64,000 bases of DNA, taken from Citrobacter enshiensis (GTDB taxonomy: Bacteria > Pseudomonadota > Gammaproteobacteria > Enterobacterales > Enterobacteriaceae). The stretch spans positions 4,248,839 through 4,312,838 of the forward strand of contig NZ_CP119862.1 in assembly GCF_029338175.1 (NCBI RefSeq). The letters run 5' to 3'. The position numbers and the translations under genes were made by a program. The notes under the pieces were generated by a model. It was not told the origin of the DNA. It saw only the letters and a list, made by a program, of their open reading frames with translations, and ran no database searches. Shown here one piece after another: positions 7,814 through 19,925 of the stretch; the first letter of the stretch is position 1, and every line of letters starts with the position of its first letter.

Positions 7814-8812
7814 ATGAGGAACCACAGAATTTCTTTGCAAGATATCGCCACCCTGGCGGGCGTGACCAAAATGACGGTGAGCCGCTACATCCGCTCGCCG
7901 AAAAAGGTCGCAAAGGAAACCGGTGAACGTATCGCGCAGATTATGGAGGAGATCAATTACATCCCCAACCGGGCGCCCGCGATGCTGCTGAATGCGCAAA
8001 GCTATACGCTCGGCGTGCTGATCCCCTCTTTTCAAAACCAGTTGTTCGCCGATATTCTCGCCGGTATAGAGTCGGTGACCTCGGACCATAACTATCAGAC
8101 GCTGATCGCCAACTACAATTACGATCGGGAATCCGAGGAAGAGTCGGTGATCAACCTGCTCTCGTACAATATCGACGGCATTATTCTTTCCGAGAAATAC
8201 CACACCCTGCGCACTGTTAAATTTATGCGTTCTGCCAACATTCCGGTGGTGGAGCTGATGGATATTCAGGGCGATCGTCTGGACATGGAGGTGGGATTCG
8301 ATAACCGCCAGGCGGCGTTTGATATGGTCAGCACCATGTTAGATAAACGCCAGCGGCACAAAATTCTCTACCTGGGTTCGAAAGATGATGTCCGTGATGA
8401 GCAGCGCTATCGCGGCTACTGCGACGCCATGACGCGCCGTGGTCTGGAGCCACTGCGTGTTAACCCTCGCGCTATCTCATCCATTCATCTGGGCACACAA
8501 ATGATGCGTGACGCGCTCGCTGCACACCCGGATTTAGACGGCGTGTTCTGCACCAACGACGATATTGCGATGGGCGCACTGCTGCTGTGCCGCGAACGTG
8601 AACTTGCCGTCCCGGAACAGATCTCCATTGCCGGGTTCCACGGGCTGGAAATGGGCAGGCAGATGATCCCAAGCCTCGCCAGCGTGATCACCCCACGATT
8701 TGACATTGGCCGTATGGCGGCGCAAATGTTGCTGAGTAAAATCAAGAACAACGACCATAACCACAATACCGTGGATTTGGGGTATCAGATTTACCAGGGC
8801 AATACGTTATAA
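7814..8812 (+). CDS. idnR: LacI-family regulator of idonate genes
   Basis: IdnR activates the idn operon in response to idonate or 5-ketogluconate and can also bind gluconate-regulon operators. The protein is 332 aa. The N-terminal LacI helix-turn-helix ([17 protein letters not shown]) covers residues about 10-26. The hinge region ends near 60, and a periplasmic-binding-like sensor domain fills the rest. The ATG has an AGGAG site. It is the last gene of the idnDOTR operon; its likely operator lies in the idnK-idnD gap. Confidence 0.93.
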   Translation: MRNHRISLQDIATLAGVTKMTVSRYIRSPKKVAKETGERIAQIMEEINYIPNRAPAMLLNAQSYTLGVLIPSFQNQLFADILAGIESVTSDHNYQTLIANYNYDRESEEESVINLLSYNIDGIILSEKYHTLRTVKFMRSANIPVVELMDIQGDRLDMEVGFDNRQAAFDMVSTMLDKRQRHKILYLGSKDDVRDEQRYRGYCDAMTRRGLEPLRVNPRAISSIHLGTQMMRDALAAHPDLDGVFCTNDDIAMGALLLCRERELAVPEQISIAGFHGLEMGRQMIPSLASVITPRFDIGRMAAQMLLSKIKNNDHNHNTVDLGYQIYQGNTL

Positions 8813-8889
8813 GTTTTTTCTCCGCACCGCGCATACTTTCTCTCATCGACATTGCCTATACTCCAGGCAGGATAAATGGAGGAAATCTC

Positions 8890-10392
8890 ATGAGCGCACC
8901 CTTGTTAATTGCCCGCACGCCAGAAACCGAGCTGTTCTTACTGCCAGGCATGGCAAACCGTCACGGGCTGATTACTGGCGCGACGGGGACGGGTAAAACT
9001 GTCACGTTGCAAAAGCTGGCCGAATCGCTGTCGGAAATCGGCGTTCCGGTGTTTATGGCGGATGTGAAAGGCGATCTGACGGGCGTGGCTGAAGAGGGCG
9101 TAGCCTCGGAAAAACTGCTTACCCGGCTAAAAAACATCGGTATCGCCGACTGGCAGCCCCACGCCAATCCAGTGGTGGTGTGGGATATTTTCGGCGAAAA
9201 AGGCCATCCGGTGCGGGCGACCATCTCCGATCTCGGACCACTGCTGCTCGCGCGTCTGCTGAACCTGAACGAGGTCCAGTCCGGCGTACTTGATATTATC
9301 TTTCGTATTGCCGATGACCAGGGGCTATTGCTGCTGGATTTCAAAGACCTGCGGGCCATTACGCAATACATTGGCGATAACGCCAAATCCTTCCAGAATC
9401 AGTACGGCAATATCAGCAGCGCCTCGGTTGGGGCGATACAGCGTGGCCTGCTGACCCTCGAGCAACAGGGCGCGACACACTTCTTTGGCGAGCCCATGCT
9501 GGAAATCAAAGACTGGATGCGCGTCGACGCAAACGGCAAAGGGATTATCAATATCCTCAGCGCAGAAAAACTTTACCAGATGCCAAAACTGTATGCCGCC
9601 AGCCTGCTGTGGATGCTCTCCGAACTCTACGAGCAACTGCCGGAAGCGGGCGATCTGGAGAAGCCGAAGCTGGTGTTCTTCTTCGACGAGGCGCATCTGT
9701 TGTTCAACGACGCGCCACAGGTGCTGTTGGATAAAATCGAACAGGTTATCCGCCTGATCCGCTCAAAAGGCGTCGGCGTCTGGTTCGTCTCGCAGAATCC
9801 GTCCGACATACCCGACAACGTGCTCGGACAGTTGGGTAATCGCGTGCAGCATGCCCTGCGCGCCTTCACGCCGAAAGATCAGAAAGCGGTGAAAACCGCA
9901 GCGCAGACGATGCGGGCGAATCCAGCATTTGATACCGAAAAAGCCATTCAGGAGCTGGGTACCGGTGAAGCGCTAATCTCGTTTCTTGATGCTAAAGGCA
10001 GTCCGTCAGTGGTGGAACGCGCAATGGTCATTGCACCCTGCTCGCGTATGGGGCCACTCACCGACGACGAACGTAACGGGTTACTTAATCACTCTGCACT
10101 GTACGGCAAGTATGAGGAAGAGGTGGATAGCGAATCCGCTTACGAGAGGCTGCAAAAGGGTGTGCAGGCCAATACTGAACAGCAGAACAACCCGACAGTG
10201 AAAGGCAAAGAGGTCGCGGTTGACGATGGTATTCTCGGCGGGTTGAAAGACATTCTGTTTGGCAGCACCGGACCGCGCGGCGGTAAACGTGATGGCGTCG
10301 TACAGAGTGTTGCCAAAAGCGCAGCGCGTCAGGTCACCAATCAAATTATACGCGGGATGTTAGGCAGCTTACTGGGCGGGAGAAAACGCTAA
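8890..10392 (+). CDS. yjgR: HerA-like ATPase YjgR (DUF853)
   Basis: This 500-aa cytoplasmic P-loop ATPase belongs to the DUF853/HerA-FtsK group; its biological role is not established. Walker A GATGTGKT is at about 31-38 and a Walker B-like hydrophobic stretch ending FFFDEAH is near 255-265. The C-terminus is basic and Gly-rich (GSLLGGRKR). The start has a GGAGG site. It follows idnR by 77 bp and probably has its own promoter. In K-12 it is also between idnR and the lpt genes. Confidence 0.9.
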   Translation: MSAPLLIARTPETELFLLPGMANRHGLITGATGTGKTVTLQKLAESLSEIGVPVFMADVKGDLTGVAEEGVASEKLLTRLKNIGIADWQPHANPVVVWDIFGEKGHPVRATISDLGPLLLARLLNLNEVQSGVLDIIFRIADDQGLLLLDFKDLRAITQYIGDNAKSFQNQYGNISSASVGAIQRGLLTLEQQGATHFFGEPMLEIKDWMRVDANGKGIINILSAEKLYQMPKLYAASLLWMLSELYEQLPEAGDLEKPKLVFFFDEAHLLFNDAPQVLLDKIEQVIRLIRSKGVGVWFVSQNPSDIPDNVLGQLGNRVQHALRAFTPKDQKAVKTAAQTMRANPAFDTEKAIQELGTGEALISFLDAKGSPSVVERAMVIAPCSRMGPLTDDERNGLLNHSALYGKYEEEVDSESAYERLQKGVQANTEQQNNPTVKGKEVAVDDGILGGLKDILFGSTGPRGGKRDGVVQSVAKSAARQVTNQIIRGMLGSLLGGRKR

Positions 10393-10404
10393 GGTGAGAC
10401 ATGC

Positions 10405-10427
10405 ACCCTCCCGTGTCACGGGAGGGT
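10405..10427. terminator. Convergent hairpin between yjgR and lptG
   Basis: ACCCTCCCGT pairs with ACGGGAGGGT around a 3-nt loop. It lies between the converging yjgR and lptG stops, without a long T-tract. Confidence 0.5.
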
Positions 10428-10434
10428 AACAGGA

Positions 10435-11517
10435 TTACGATCTCCGCAGCATTAACCAGAGGCTGATCAGGAAGAACGATGCGCTTGGCAACAGCGCGCC
10501 AATAATCGGCGGAATGCCGTACACCAGCGTCAGTGGACCAAAGATCTGGTCAAGCACGTAGAAGACAAAACCAAAGCTGATACCGGTTACAACACGCGCC
10601 CCCATCGGAACGCTACGCAGCGGACCGAAAATGAACGACAGCGCCATCAGCATCATGACGGCCACAGAGAGCGGCTGGAACACTTTACTCCACATATTGA
10701 GCTGGTAGCGTCCGGCGTCCTGACCACTCGACTTCAGATACTTCACGTAGCTGTGCAGACCGCTAATGGAAAGCGCATCTGGATCTAACGCCACCACACC
10801 GAGTTTGTCCGGCGTCAGGTTGGTTTTCCAGGTACCGCTCACCGTCTGTGAACCGGTGATTTGCTTGGGATTGGTCAGGTTGGACTCATCGACCTGCGAC
10901 AGACGCCATACTTTGTGCTCAGCATCGAATTTCGCAGAAGCGGCATAACGTACCGACTGCAAACGGCGCTGGTCGTTGAAGCCGTAGATACTGATCCCGC
11001 CCAGCTCCGTGTCGCCTTTAACCCGTTCGATATACACAAAGTTGTGGCCGTCTTTCGCCCACAGCCCTTGCTGAGTAGAAAGCAGCGAGCCGCCATACAT
11101 CTGCTGAGCACGATAGTTACGCGCCATCTGCTCGCCCTGCGGAGCAACCCACTCGCCAATTGCCATCGTCAACAGCACCAGTGGAATGGCCGTTTTCATG
11201 ACCGACAGCGCCACCTGCATGCGGGTGAAGCCAGAAGCCTGCATCACCACCAGTTCGCTGCGCTGCGCCAGCATCCCCAGCCCCAGTAACGCGCCCAACA
11301 GCGCCGCCATCGGAAAGAAGATCTGCACATCTTTTGGCGCGCTGAGCAGGGTATACATCCCTGCGCCCAGCGCATCGTAGCTCCCCTGCCCGGCTTTTTT
11401 CAGCTGGTCGACGAACTTGATAATGCCGGAGAGCGACACCAGCATGAACAGCGTCATCATGATGGTGGTGAAAATGGTTTTACCGATATAGCGGTCAAGT
11501 ACACCAAATGGCTGCAT
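10435..11517 (-). CDS. lptG: LPS export permease LptG
   Basis: LptG is one half of the LptFG inner-membrane permease that, with the LptB ATPase, extracts LPS and passes it to LptC. It is 360 aa, the E. coli length. Two or three membrane helices at the N-terminus (about 12-120) and three at the C-terminus (about 270-355) enclose a periplasmic beta-jellyroll domain. It overlaps the lptF stop as TAATG, so translation is coupled. The gene is essential in E. coli. Confidence 0.96.
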   Translation of the reverse strand: MQPFGVLDRYIGKTIFTTIMMTLFMLVSLSGIIKFVDQLKKAGQGSYDALGAGMYTLLSAPKDVQIFFPMAALLGALLGLGMLAQRSELVVMQASGFTRMQVALSVMKTAIPLVLLTMAIGEWVAPQGEQMARNYRAQQMYGGSLLSTQQGLWAKDGHNFVYIERVKGDTELGGISIYGFNDQRRLQSVRYAASAKFDAEHKVWRLSQVDESNLTNPKQITGSQTVSGTWKTNLTPDKLGVVALDPDALSISGLHSYVKYLKSSGQDAGRYQLNMWSKVFQPLSVAVMMLMALSFIFGPLRSVPMGARVVTGISFGFVFYVLDQIFGPLTLVYGIPPIIGALLPSASFFLISLWLMLRRS

Positions 11518-12617
11518 TACACCGCTCCTCTACGCAGAAAACGGGCACGCAGACGGCGTACCGGCACTGTATCCCACAAGTTCAGGCCAATCGCCAACGC
11601 CAGATACGCAAGGTTCACCACCCACATCCAGAGAGCCGGGTCCAGTTTGCCTTTACCGCCATTGGATTTCAGGGAGGTCTGCACAAGGAAGAACAACAGA
11701 TACAGCAACATCGCTGGAAGCATCGACAGGACGCGTCCCTGACGCGGGTTCACCACGCTCAGCGGCACGACCATCAGCGCCATCATAAAGACGGTAAATA
11801 CCAGCGTCAGGCGCCAGTGCAGTTCCGCCCGGGCACGATCGGTATTGGCCGACAACAGAGCGCTCATATCCATCTGCTCGGAATCATTGGGATCCAGCGC
11901 AACCGCCTGATGCCCGATGATCGCCTGATAGTTCTGGAAATCGGTAATGCGGAAATCACGTAACAGTGCGGTCCCTTCGAAGCGTGTCCCCTGATTCAGG
12001 GTGACCACCTGAGAGCCGTCGCCAAGCTGCGTCAAATGTCCGGAATCCGCCACTACCACGGAAGGACGGGCGTTGCCTTTCGGGCGGATTTGCGCGAGAA
12101 ATACATCTTTGAAGTCGCTGCCATCGACACTTTCGATAAACAGGACCGAGCTGCCATTGGTTGCCTGCTGGAATTGCCCCTGCGCAAGCGCAGCCATACC
12201 GGGGTTGGCTTTCGCCTCCGCCAGCACTTCATCCTGATGTTTAGATGATAAAGGTCCCGCCCACATGACGTTGACCGCAGCGACAATACCAGTAAACAAC
12301 GCCAGTACCATGGCGGCTTTTACCAGGACGGCTTTGCTCAACCCGCAGGCGTGCATGACCGTAATTTCACTTTCAGTATAGAGTTTGCCCAGCGTCATCA
12401 GCAGCCCGAGGAACAGGCTGAGAGGCAGAATGAGCTGCGCCATTTCAGGCACGCCCAGCCCCAGTAGCGAGAGCACCAGATTTGCCGGAATATCACCGTC
12501 AACCGCCGCACCGAGGATCCTCACTAACTTTTGACAAAAGAAAATCAAAAGCAAGATGAAAAGGATCGCAAGTTGGCTTTTGAGCGTCTCCCGTACCAGA
12601 TATCTTATGATTATCAC
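11517..12617 (-). CDS. lptF: LPS export permease LptF
   Basis: LptF is the partner of LptG in the LptB2FG extractor. It is 366 aa and begins with GTG (GTG-ATA-ATC-ATA), which fits the known N-terminus MIIIRYLVRE. The layout is the same as in LptG: N-terminal helices, a periplasmic domain at about 130-265 and three C-terminal helices. It is the first gene of the lptFG operon, divergent from pepA. Confidence 0.96.
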   Translation of the reverse strand: MIIIRYLVRETLKSQLAILFILLLIFFCQKLVRILGAAVDGDIPANLVLSLLGLGVPEMAQLILPLSLFLGLLMTLGKLYTESEITVMHACGLSKAVLVKAAMVLALFTGIVAAVNVMWAGPLSSKHQDEVLAEAKANPGMAALAQGQFQQATNGSSVLFIESVDGSDFKDVFLAQIRPKGNARPSVVVADSGHLTQLGDGSQVVTLNQGTRFEGTALLRDFRITDFQNYQAIIGHQAVALDPNDSEQMDMSALLSANTDRARAELHWRLTLVFTVFMMALMVVPLSVVNPRQGRVLSMLPAMLLYLLFFLVQTSLKSNGGKGKLDPALWMWVVNLAYLALAIGLNLWDTVPVRRLRARFLRRGAV

Positions 12618-12719
12618 TTTAAATACGCCCGTAAAAACTCGTCTTTTGCAGGATTTTAGCTTGTTTCATGGCTTAAACGTCATTTATTCTCTTGAGTCGT
12701 CGAAATCGTCGCTAAGACT

Positions 12720-12748
12720 ATTATACTCAACGGATTCACCTCTCAGAA
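12720..12748 (-). promoter_or_regulatory. Candidate lptFG promoter
   Basis: On the minus strand a perfect -10 TATAAT (12725-12720) with a weak -35 TTCTGA at 17-bp spacing lies about 100 bp before the lptF GTG. Confidence 0.45.
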
Positions 12749-12881
12749 AATTGTTCTGACGTGCCAATACCGTAATAACGTTAAGATTAACACGAAGTCA
12801 CCGCAACAGCGGACATGAGTTACGAAAGCTTGCAATTCTATCCGTAGCCACCGCCGTTGTCTTTAAGAATCAGGAGTGTAG

Positions 12882-14396
<1,515 letters not shown>

Positions 14397-14403
14397 TGTT
14401 AAA

Positions 14404-14480
14404 TGCCGGGTGGCGGCTTCGCCTTACCCGGCCTACAACGTCACGATACCGTAGACCCGGTAAGCGCAGCGCCACCGGAC
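14404..14480. repeat. BIME (two REP elements)
   Basis: Two REP sequences in opposite orientation (14404-14436 and 14451-14480) lie between pepA and holC. Each has the GCCGG(G/A)TGGCG...CGC-TTACCCGGCCTAC pattern typical of enterobacteria. Confidence 0.85.
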
Positions 14481-14514
14481 AATACGTTTAAATCCACAAC
14501 AAGAAGCCCCATAT

Positions 14515-14958
14515 ATGAAGAATGCAACGTTCTACCTTCTGGACAACGACACCCATGTCGATGGCTTAAGCGCTGTCGAACAACTGGTGTGCGACGTTGC
14601 CGCAGAACGTTGGCGCAGTGGCAAGCGCGTGCTGATTGCCTGTGAAGATGAGCAGCAGGCCATTCGTCTGGATGAAGCACTGTGGGCAAGACCGGCTGAC
14701 AGTTTTGTCCCACATAATCTGGCGGGTGAAGGCCCGAGAGGTGGCGCGCCGGTTGAAATTGCCTGGCCGCAAAAACGCAACAGCAGCCCGCGGGATATTT
14801 TGATCAGCCTGCGAACAAACTTTGCAGATTTTGCCACCGCTTTCACAGAAGTGATAGACTTCGTTCCTTACGAAGATTCTCTGAAACAACTGGCGCGTGA
14901 ACGCTACAAAGCCTACCGCGTGGCTGGTTTTAACCTGAATACGGCAACCTGGAAATAA
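14515..14958 (+). CDS. holC: DNA polymerase III chi subunit
   Basis: Chi belongs to the clamp-loader complex. It pairs with psi (HolD) and contacts single-strand binding protein. It has 147 aa, the E. coli length, and begins [10 protein letters not shown]. The stop overlaps the valS start as TAATG, so the two are translationally coupled. The ribosome-binding site is weak (AGAAG), as may suit a low-abundance subunit. Confidence 0.95.
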   Translation: MKNATFYLLDNDTHVDGLSAVEQLVCDVAAERWRSGKRVLIACEDEQQAIRLDEALWARPADSFVPHNLAGEGPRGGAPVEIAWPQKRNSSPRDILISLRTNFADFATAFTEVIDFVPYEDSLKQLARERYKAYRVAGFNLNTATWK

Positions 14959-17813
14959 TGGAAAAGACATACAACCCACAAGATATCGAACAGCCGCTTT
15001 ACGAGCACTGGGAACAGCAGGGCTACTTCAAGCCAAACGGTGATGAAAGTAAAGAATCCTTCTGCATCATGATCCCGCCGCCGAACGTCACCGGCAGTTT
15101 GCATATGGGTCACGCCTTCCAGCAAACCATCATGGATACCATGATCCGCTACCAGCGCATGCAGGGTAAAAACACCCTCTGGCAGGCGGGGACCGACCAT
15201 GCCGGTATCGCCACCCAGATGGTCGTTGAGCGCAAGATTGCCGCTGAAGAAGGTAAAACCCGTCACGATTACGGACGCGATGCGTTCATCGACAAAATCT
15301 GGCAGTGGAAAGCGGAATCTGGCGGCACCATTACCCGTCAGATGCGCCGTCTCGGTAACTCCGTGGACTGGGAGCGTGAGCGCTTCACCATGGACGAAGG
15401 TCTTTCCAATGCCGTGAAAGAAGTCTTCGTACGCCTCTACAAAGAAGACCTGATTTACCGTGGCAAACGCCTGGTCAACTGGGACCCGAAACTGCGCACC
15501 GCCATCTCTGACCTGGAAGTGGAAAACCGCGAGTCCAAAGGCTCGATGTGGCACATCCGCTATCCGCTGGCCGACGGCGCGAAAACCGCAGACGGTAAAG
15601 ATTATCTGGTCGTCGCTACCACGCGTCCGGAAACCCTGCTGGGCGATACCGGCGTGGCCGTAAACCCGGAGGATCCGCGTTATAAAGATCTGATTGGCAA
15701 ATTCGTGGTACTGCCGCTGGTGAACCGCCGCATTCCGATTGTGGGCGATGAACACGCCGACATGGAAAAGGGCACCGGCTGCGTGAAAATCACCCCGGCG
15801 CACGACTTTAACGACTATGAAGTCGGTAAACGTCACGCTCTGCCAATGATCAACATTCTGACCTTTGACGGCGATATCCGTGAAAGCGCTCAGGTATTTG
15901 ATACGAAAGGCGAAGAATCTGACGTCTACGCCAGCGATATCCCGGCGGAGTTCCAGAAGCTGGAACGCTTTGCCGCCCGTAAAGCGGTGGTTGCTGCCGT
16001 TGACGCTCTCGGCCTGCTGGAAGAGATTAAACCCCACGATCTGACCGTGCCGTACGGCGACCGTGGCGGTGTAGTTATCGAACCGATGCTGACCGACCAG
16101 TGGTACGTGCGTGCCGATGTGCTGGCAAAACCAGCGGTTGAAGCGGTTGAGAACGGCGACATTCAGTTCGTGCCGAAGCAGTACGAAAACATGTATTTCT
16201 CCTGGATGCGTGATATTCAAGACTGGTGTATCTCCCGTCAGCTGTGGTGGGGTCACCGTATCCCGGCATGGTACGACAACGAAGGCAACGTCTACGTGGG
16301 TCGCACCGAAGACGAAGTGCGGAAGGAAAACAACCTGAGCGCCGACATTGCGCTTCGTCAGGACGAAGACGTTCTCGATACCTGGTTCTCCTCCGCGCTG
16401 TGGACCTTCTCCACTCTCGGCTGGCCGGAAAACACCGACGCCTTGCGTCAGTTCCACCCATCCAGCGTAATGGTCTCCGGCTTCGACATCATCTTCTTCT
16501 GGATTGCCCGCATGATCATGATGACCATGCACTTCATCAAAGATGAAAACGGCAAGCCGCAGGTTCCGTTCCATACCGTCTACATGACCGGTCTTATTCG
16601 TGACGACGAAGGCCAGAAGATGTCCAAATCCAAGGGCAACGTTATTGATCCGCTGGATATGGTCGACGGTATCTCACTGGCAGACCTGCTGGAGAAACGT
16701 ACCGGTAACATGATGCAGCCACAGCTGGCGGAGAAAATCCGTAAGCGTACCGAAAAGCAATTCCCGGATGGCATCGAGCCGCACGGCACCGACGCCCTGC
16801 GCTTCACCCTGGCGGCACTCGCCTCTACCGGTCGCGATATCAACTGGGATATGAAGCGTCTGGAAGGTTACCGTAACTTCTGTAACAAACTGTGGAACGC
16901 CAGCCGCTTTGTGCTGATGAACACCGAAGAGCAGGATTGCGGCTTCAACGGCGGCGAAATGACCCTGTCGCTGGCGGACCGCTGGATTCTGGCGGAGTTT
17001 AACCAGACCATCAAAGCGTACCGCGAAGCGCTGGATAACTACCGCTTCGATATCGCTGCAGGCATCCTGTACGAGTTCACCTGGAACCAGTTCTGCGACT
17101 GGTATCTGGAGTTGACCAAGCCGGTGATGAACGGGGGTTCTGAGTCTGAACTGCGCGGCACTCGCCATACTCTGGTGACCGTGCTGGAAGGTCTGCTGCG
17201 CCTCGCGCACCCGATCATTCCGTTCATCACTGAAACCATCTGGCAGCGCGTGAAAGTGATTTGCGGCATCACCGCCGACACCATCATGCTGCAGCCGTTC
17301 CCGCAGTACGATGCGTCTCAGGTTGATGAAGCAGCAGCTTCTGACACCGAGTGGCTGAAACAGGCCATCATTGCGGTACGTAACGTCCGTGCGGAAATGA
17401 ACATCGCTCCGGGCAAACCGCTGGAGCTGCTGCTGCGCGGTTGCAGCAAGGACGCGGAGCGTCGTGTGAACGACAACCGTGGCTTCCTGCTGAATCTGGC
17501 GCGTCTGGAGAGCATCACCGTGCTGCCAGCCGATGACAAAGGTCCGGTGTCGGTAACCAAAATCATCGACGGTGCTGAGCTGCTGATCCCGATGGCTGGC
17601 CTCATCAACAAAGAAGATGAGCTGGCGCGTCTGGCGAAAGAAGTGGCGAAAATCGAAGGTGAAATCAGCCGCATCGAAAACAAACTGTCTAACGAAGGCT
17701 TTGTGGCGCGCGCACCGGAAGCGGTGATCGCCAAAGAGCGTGAGAAGCTGGACGGTTACGCGGAAGCGAAAGCGAAACTGGTTGAGCAGCAGGCGGTTAT
17801 CGCCGCGCTGTAA
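14958..17813 (+). CDS. valS: Valyl-tRNA synthetase
   Basis: ValS charges tRNA-Val and edits misactivated threonine. It has 951 aa. The class I signature is [12 protein letters not shown] near 42-53 (HIGH variant HMGH) and [10 protein letters not shown] is near 552-561. The editing domain lies between them, an anticodon-binding domain follows, and the C-terminal ~70 residues form a coiled coil rich in Glu, Lys and Ala. It is the second gene of holC-valS and ends just before a REP element. Confidence 0.97.
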   Translation: MEKTYNPQDIEQPLYEHWEQQGYFKPNGDESKESFCIMIPPPNVTGSLHMGHAFQQTIMDTMIRYQRMQGKNTLWQAGTDHAGIATQMVVERKIAAEEGKTRHDYGRDAFIDKIWQWKAESGGTITRQMRRLGNSVDWERERFTMDEGLSNAVKEVFVRLYKEDLIYRGKRLVNWDPKLRTAISDLEVENRESKGSMWHIRYPLADGAKTADGKDYLVVATTRPETLLGDTGVAVNPEDPRYKDLIGKFVVLPLVNRRIPIVGDEHADMEKGTGCVKITPAHDFNDYEVGKRHALPMINILTFDGDIRESAQVFDTKGEESDVYASDIPAEFQKLERFAARKAVVAAVDALGLLEEIKPHDLTVPYGDRGGVVIEPMLTDQWYVRADVLAKPAVEAVENGDIQFVPKQYENMYFSWMRDIQDWCISRQLWWGHRIPAWYDNEGNVYVGRTEDEVRKENNLSADIALRQDEDVLDTWFSSALWTFSTLGWPENTDALRQFHPSSVMVSGFDIIFFWIARMIMMTMHFIKDENGKPQVPFHTVYMTGLIRDDEGQKMSKSKGNVIDPLDMVDGISLADLLEKRTGNMMQPQLAEKIRKRTEKQFPDGIEPHGTDALRFTLAALASTGRDINWDMKRLEGYRNFCNKLWNASRFVLMNTEEQDCGFNGGEMTLSLADRWILAEFNQTIKAYREALDNYRFDIAAGILYEFTWNQFCDWYLELTKPVMNGGSESELRGTRHTLVTVLEGLLRLAHPIIPFITETIWQRVKVICGITADTIMLQPFPQYDASQVDEAAASDTEWLKQAIIAVRNVRAEMNIAPGKPLELLLRGCSKDAERRVNDNRGFLLNLARLESITVLPADDKGPVSVTKIIDGAELLIPMAGLINKEDELARLAKEVAKIEGEISRIENKLSNEGFVARAPEAVIAKEREKLDGYAEAKAKLVEQQAVIAAL

Positions 17814-17818
17814 TCAAA

Positions 17819-17850
17819 TGCCAGGTGGCGCTACGCTTACCCGGCCTACA
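17819..17850. repeat. Single REP element
   Basis: TGCCAGGTGGCGCTACGC followed by TTACCCGGCCTACA is a REP unit after valS. Confidence 0.8.
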
Positions 17851-17988
17851 GTCCGTTGCAATATCAATGTATTGTGCGCTTTATCAGGCGCACAATACCT
17901 TCGTTCCTGAATTATCCTCTCTTGCACTCCCCTGCCCTGCGGTGTTATTAACTGCGTATATCCGTCACTAATTATTTCGAGTTTCGCT

Positions 17989-18492
17989 ATGAGTGTTATA
18001 TCTCCGGTCGCGGCGACCCTGCGTCTTATCACCGCTGACGATAATCCCGCGGTGGCCAGCGTCATCCGCCAGGTCTCCGCCGAATACGGCCTGACCGCCG
18101 ACAAAGGCTATACCGTTGCCGATCCGAATCTGGATGAGCTGTACCAGCTCTACAGCCAGCCAGGCCACGCTTATTGGGTGGTGGAGCAAAATGGTCGCGT
18201 GGTGGGCGGCGGCGGCATTGCGCCACTCTCCTGTAGCGAGCCGGATATTTGTGAATTGCAGAAGATGTATTTTCTGTCGACGGTGCGTGGCCAGGGTCTG
18301 GCGAAGAAACTGGCGCTGATGGCGCTCGATCACGCCCGCGAGCATGGCTTCAAACGCTGCTATCTGGAAACCACCGCGTTTCTGCGTGAAGCGATTGGCC
18401 TGTATGAACATTTAGGCTTTGAGCACATCAGCGAACCGCTGGGCTGCACCGGGCATGTGGATTGCGAAGTGCGGATGCTGAAAGGTCTGTAA
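17989..18492 (+). CDS. yjgM: GNAT-family acetyltransferase YjgM
   Basis: A 167-aa GNAT N-acetyltransferase with unknown substrate. The acetyl-CoA binding motif is RGQGLAKKL at about 98-106, with the preceding beta strand ELQKMYFL. The C-terminus has the usual [10 protein letters not shown] motif. The length equals that of K-12 YjgM, and it sits after valS as there. Confidence 0.9.
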   Translation: MSVISPVAATLRLITADDNPAVASVIRQVSAEYGLTADKGYTVADPNLDELYQLYSQPGHAYWVVEQNGRVVGGGGIAPLSCSEPDICELQKMYFLSTVRGQGLAKKLALMALDHAREHGFKRCYLETTAFLREAIGLYEHLGFEHISEPLGCTGHVDCEVRMLKGL

Positions 18493-18496
18493 GTGT

Positions 18497-18521
18497 GCCC
18501 GACGCAGTACGCGTATCGGGC
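18497..18521. terminator. Convergent hairpin between yjgM and miaE
   Basis: GCCCGA (18497-18502) pairs with TCGGGC (18516-18521), between the two converging stops. Confidence 0.4.
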
Positions 18522-18527
18522 AGACAA

Positions 18528-19286
18528 TCACACCGGCACACCGCTGTGAAAACGAAACTCGTTGTCCGGCGAGGTAATTAACGCCGCCTCCACTTCGCCA
18601 AAGAAGCGCACGCGCGGCGTGATATCCACTTTCGACACCTGCTGCGCCAGTGCCAGGTAATCCTGGTAGTGACGCGCTTCTGAACGCAGCAGCGAGAGAT
18701 AAAACTTCTGCAACGGCTCATCAAGATACGGCGCCAGCGCGGCAAAACGCTCGCAGGAACGCGCTTCGATATAGGCCCCGCAAATCAGCTTATCAATCAG
18801 CGTCAACGGCTCGTGAGTTCGCACCTCTTTCAGCATCCCTTTGGCATAGCGGCTGGCAGTGATCTTCACGTACGGGATCTGGCGTGCGGTCATGGCTTCG
18901 CGCACCTGCCAGAAGTGATGCAACTCCTCTTTGATCAGCAGCCCCATGCTGTCGATCAACGCCTGCCCCCACGGATCGTCCGTCTGCGGCATCGCGCTTT
19001 TGCCGATCTGCTTATGCAGGGCGACGAAATCAGGCTCCGGCCCTTCACGGAAGGCAAACGCTTCGTAGGGCTGTAGCCAGGCAAGCAACGCATCAGCCCC
19101 CTGTTTATCCGCAACATATTTACGCACCAGCAGCATCGCCGTTTGCGCGGCTTTCAATTCACACACCAGGTGGTCGGTTAACAGTAGCGGGAGATTCGTC
19201 GGATCGCGGGCTTTATCGAGCCACGCCTTTGGCGTTGGGCATTGCAGAAAAGAAAGAACCGGGGAGAGTATTTGCGGGTAATCCAT
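18528..19286 (-). CDS. miaE: tRNA-(ms2io6A37) hydroxylase
   Basis: MiaE is a non-haem diiron monooxygenase that hydroxylates the isopentenyl group of ms2i6A37 in tRNAs reading U-starting codons. The ATG at 19286 gives 252 aa; a TTG two codons earlier is less likely because AGGTTG looks like the ribosome-binding site. The ferritin-like fold shows the iron-ligand pairs E-E-x-x-H (KEELHHF near 120) and EARH (RSEARHYQ near 205), with more acids such as IEARS. The gene is absent from K-12 and present in Salmonella-like relatives, which helps to place the organism. Confidence 0.93.
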   Translation of the reverse strand: MDYPQILSPVLSFLQCPTPKAWLDKARDPTNLPLLLTDHLVCELKAAQTAMLLVRKYVADKQGADALLAWLQPYEAFAFREGPEPDFVALHKQIGKSAMPQTDDPWGQALIDSMGLLIKEELHHFWQVREAMTARQIPYVKITASRYAKGMLKEVRTHEPLTLIDKLICGAYIEARSCERFAALAPYLDEPLQKFYLSLLRSEARHYQDYLALAQQVSKVDITPRVRFFGEVEAALITSPDNEFRFHSGVPV

Positions 19287-19303
19287 TGGCAACCTGTCAT
19301 TAA

Positions 19304-19329
19304 GGTACGGCAGCAGGCGCTGCCGTACC
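19304..19329 (-). terminator. Hairpin after rraB
   Basis: GGTACGGCAG (19304-19313) pairs with CTGCCGTACC (19320-19329), a 10-bp stem in the rraB-miaE gap. The following bases are not U-rich. Confidence 0.45.
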
Positions 19330-19345
19330 GTATAGCATCTGGAAC

Positions 19346-19762
19346 TTAGTGGCGCACACCGTCGTCGTCTTCGTCGACGAAATCTTCATCGTCGCCGTCT
19401 TCGCCGTTAGGGTCTTCAAAGTAAGTTCCCCAGCCGTCGTATTCCACTTCAAACTTCTCCGCCAGATTCATCAGCTGCTCTACCTGAGCGTCGATGAGCT
19501 CCGCGTTCAGCGCGCATTCGCTGAGGATGTCGCAGCAGATGACTGTGTCACCCTCTTCCACTTCCAGCTCTTCCGGCTCGGTCACTTCATAGCCGAGTTT
19601 GAACGCTTCTACCGCGGCTTTCTCCAGCGTTTCGAAGTCATCTGCGGAAAGGTGATGCTCAATGGTGTACAGCGCGTCGGGATCGCTGCCATCGTCGAGT
19701 AATTCTTCAATAATCAAGCGCGTCTCTTCACGCTGCTCTTCCAGTAGTTCCGGGTTTGCCAT
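19346..19762 (-). CDS. rraB: Regulator of RNase E activity B
   Basis: RraB binds the C-terminal half of RNase E and inhibits cleavage of a subset of mRNAs. The start at 19762 ([10 protein letters not shown]) has a GAGGAA site and gives 138 aa, as in E. coli; the longer open frame upstream overlaps the argI control region and is not coding. The protein is very acidic and ends in a Asp/Glu-rich tail with [10 protein letters not shown]. It is divergent from argI. Confidence 0.95.
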   Translation of the reverse strand: MANPELLEEQREETRLIIEELLDDGSDPDALYTIEHHLSADDFETLEKAAVEAFKLGYEVTEPEELEVEEGDTVICCDILSECALNAELIDAQVEQLMNLAEKFEVEYDGWGTYFEDPNGEDGDDEDFVDEDDDGVRH

Positions 19763-19859
19763 GGCTGATTCCTCATAATGTCCTGCCGATACTCTTATTG
19801 TCACATACCGCTGACATTGCCTCCACCTTTCCAGCAAAGATTTGTTAAACAGGGTTGCA

Positions 19860-19898
19860 AATGAATAATCATCCATATAAATTGAATTTTAATTCAAT
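19860..19898 (+). promoter_or_regulatory. Two ARG boxes of argI
   Basis: Two 18-bp ARG boxes start at 19860 (AATGAATAATCATCCATA) and 19881 (ATTGAATTTTAATTCAAT), with centres 21 bp apart, the spacing used by hexameric ArgR. The second is almost perfectly palindromic. They overlap the presumed argI promoter, so arginine represses the gene. Confidence 0.85.
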
Positions 19899-19925
19899 AA
19901 ATGGTCTTGACCATGTGAGGGAACC

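Noticed and set aside
14913-16574. 553-aa minus-strand open frame opposite valS
   Set aside because: It is a shadow of valS codon bias; it has no start signal and no family resemblance.
19763-19876. N-terminal extension of rraB
   Set aside because: It runs to the ARG-box region, and the GAGGAA ribosome-binding site sits just before 19762.
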